Assembly (NCBI GenBank): GCA_019321725.1 | Contig: CM033110.1 | Coordinates: 17,167,278 to 17,231,277, forward strand | DNA from: Paulownia fortunei | Lineage: Eukaryota > Streptophyta > Magnoliopsida > Lamiales > Paulowniaceae | DNA: 64,000 nucleotides | Reading direction: 5' to 3' | Notes under the pieces: generated by a model | What the model was told of the DNA's origin: nothing | The model's database searches: none | The model's input: only the letters and a program-made list of their open reading frames with translations | Position numbers and translations under genes: made by a program | In this document: piece by piece, positions 62,701 through 64,000 of the stretch | Position numbering within the stretch: position 1 is the stretch's first letter | Layout of the letters: each line of letters opens with the position of its first letter

Positions 62701-64000
62701 CAAAAGACCTTAAATTTTTTTAATAAATGACTCTTTGCTCTTTGATAAAAATTACGCAAAACTCCTATGAGATTTGTCCAAGAACCTCCTCACATTACAA
62801 TTACATCCCTTGAAATTTTCTCATTTTACAATTAGATTCCATTGTGGTTTATCCTAATCAAACAAGAAAATATCCAAAATATTTAGACACTTTTAACCAT
62901 AAACCAAATCCAAATTTAGATTCAATCTACGACATTATCCTTAGATCTAGAAATATATTTGGGTCATTGTCTCTTTTCCTCCTCAATCGCAAACATCATA
63001 CTCACTTTCAAGCATAAAATATTCAAGTAAACTTCTAAAAGTACAGTTATGAACATAAGTAGTTGATTAATTATTTATATGATGGTGGCAGTGCTCATTA
63101 AATTTAAAAATAGAAGATAAAGAAATAAAAACATATAAGATATATTTGTTATTAATTTTTAAATATCAATAATTTTAAATTAATTCAGGATGCAGTTAAT
63201 AAATTACAGTATATAATTTTAATTTTTTATCATAAGTTATAAATATTAAACCTCAAGTACAAATTGAATAAATTTAAGAGGGATTTGTATAAATATAGAC
63301 AAACTTCAAGGGATGTTTTAATAAATTTAGACAAATCTTGGGAGTTTAAAATTTGTTATTTTCACAAATAATGAAGTCTAAGATATAACAAATGGTTGCA
63401 GTTATACATAAGATGACAAAAAATGCTGGGGGAGGTGCATGTAATTTAAAAACCATAGAAAACTTTATTTAAACCAAATCTCAAGGTAGAATTATGTAAT
63501 TCTTAAGGATAATTTGGTCCAAAAAAACTATCAAACCCCTAATCAATCAACAAAAGGGAAAAATTAAATTTCATTGATTATTTTTGTTGATATCATTATT
63601 TTCCGTCAAAAACCATAATGACTAGGCCTATTCAACAACAAAAATCGGGAGTACTGGATGTAATTACCTATTGGGGAGTGTATCTTAATTTACTTCACAC
63701 CAAACCTTAGGCGAGGTCTTTGTAATTTTCCCTAAATTTTTCCCCATTGTTTTTTACTCTTCTATCTAAAAGGAAACTGATGAGAAACTTAATTACAACC
63801 CATTGACTATCTATGATTCATTGATAATTCTAAAATCAAGTAGTAACCGTGTCAGACACTTGGAGACTCAAGTCTGTTAGGGACACGTCTTGGATGTGTG
63901 TTCTACACTACAAAAATATTTTTGAATATAAAAAGAATTTAACAAGTAGTGGGCAAACGTGTCCAACACTTTTTGCATATGTATTAACCATGTTTAACAA
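59748..64000. other. AT-rich DNA upstream of the GRF/CCHC exons (intron or intergenic)
   Basis: No exon of a topoisomerase or any other gene was recognised on either strand. It includes a (TG)n run at 60019-60036, a repeat-like segment at about 60702-61895 that opens with TAGGGACAGAGCCAGGA and ends in a GGGGGGCGGCTGGG-type stretch (common in plant TIR elements), and a segment at about 62640-63730 with recurring TTTGTCYAAG / CTTGGGAGT words that may be another MITE. Confidence 0.5.
60702..61895. mobile_element. Putative TIR element with GGGACAGAGCCAGGA start
   Basis: The left end AGGGACAGAGCCAGGATATG is close to the GGCGGAGCCAGGA word found at the ends of many plant DNA transposons. G-rich words (GGGGGGTGAG, GGGGGGAGGGGGGCGATTGG, GGGGGGCGGCTGGG) recur at both sides. 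No clear target duplication or transposase was found. Confidence 0.35.

Overview
This is nuclear DNA from a flowering plant, most likely a eudicot. It is very AT-rich, its genes are split by many introns with GT/AG borders, and much of the rest is nested transposons. The species cannot be named from the sequence alone. There is no sign of bacterial operons, CRISPR arrays or phage.

Four gene models are well supported. A RING-H2 ubiquitin ligase of the BIG BROTHER / BIG BROTHER-related type lies on + at 4413-6617 (7 exons). A small SAM-dependent methyltransferase lies on + at 20066-21774 (2 exons). A plant calponin-homology-like protein with a C-terminal membrane anchor lies on - at 24230-28725 (8 exons). 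A MACPF-domain protein of the At4g24290/CAD1/NSL1 family lies on + at 40382-46973 (7 exons). The MACPF gene is broken as given: one G is missing inside the MACPF signature, giving a stop about 20 nt later, while every other splice phase still fits.

Two loci are partial or dead. A eugenol-synthase/isoflavone-reductase-like (PIP family) pseudogene spans 50781-57157. It carries several frameshifts, an in-frame stop, a hAT transposon in exon 1 (50955-53609) and a Copia LTR-like segment further down. At 58006-59747 on - are the last exons of a GRF-zinc-finger plus CCHC-knuckle protein that resembles the tail of plant DNA topoisomerase 3-alpha.

Transposons fill the rest. From 6730 to 16825 there is a Sirevirus-type Copia element (- strand) with two LTRs, an iMet-type primer site, gag and a protease remnant. 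A Ty3/Gypsy element (8580-13794) sits in it, and a hAT-type MITE (10617-11107) sits in the Gypsy element: three nested layers. The Gypsy primer site is followed by nearly the whole complement of tRNA-Asp, as if reverse transcription had copied past the normal primer stop. A second Sirevirus-type gag remnant lies at 32578-33894, between two diverged copies of a roughly 2 kb segment (29170-31142 and 33897-36562). The second copy holds a 1245 bp terminal-inverted-repeat element flanked by an exact 9 bp duplication, and the first copy shows the empty site.

The genes do not form a pathway. Remaining intergenic stretches are AT-rich with microsatellites, short tandem repeats and MITE-like segments. 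Two stretches (47690-48640 and 49930-50320) look compositionally like organelle DNA, but this is weak.
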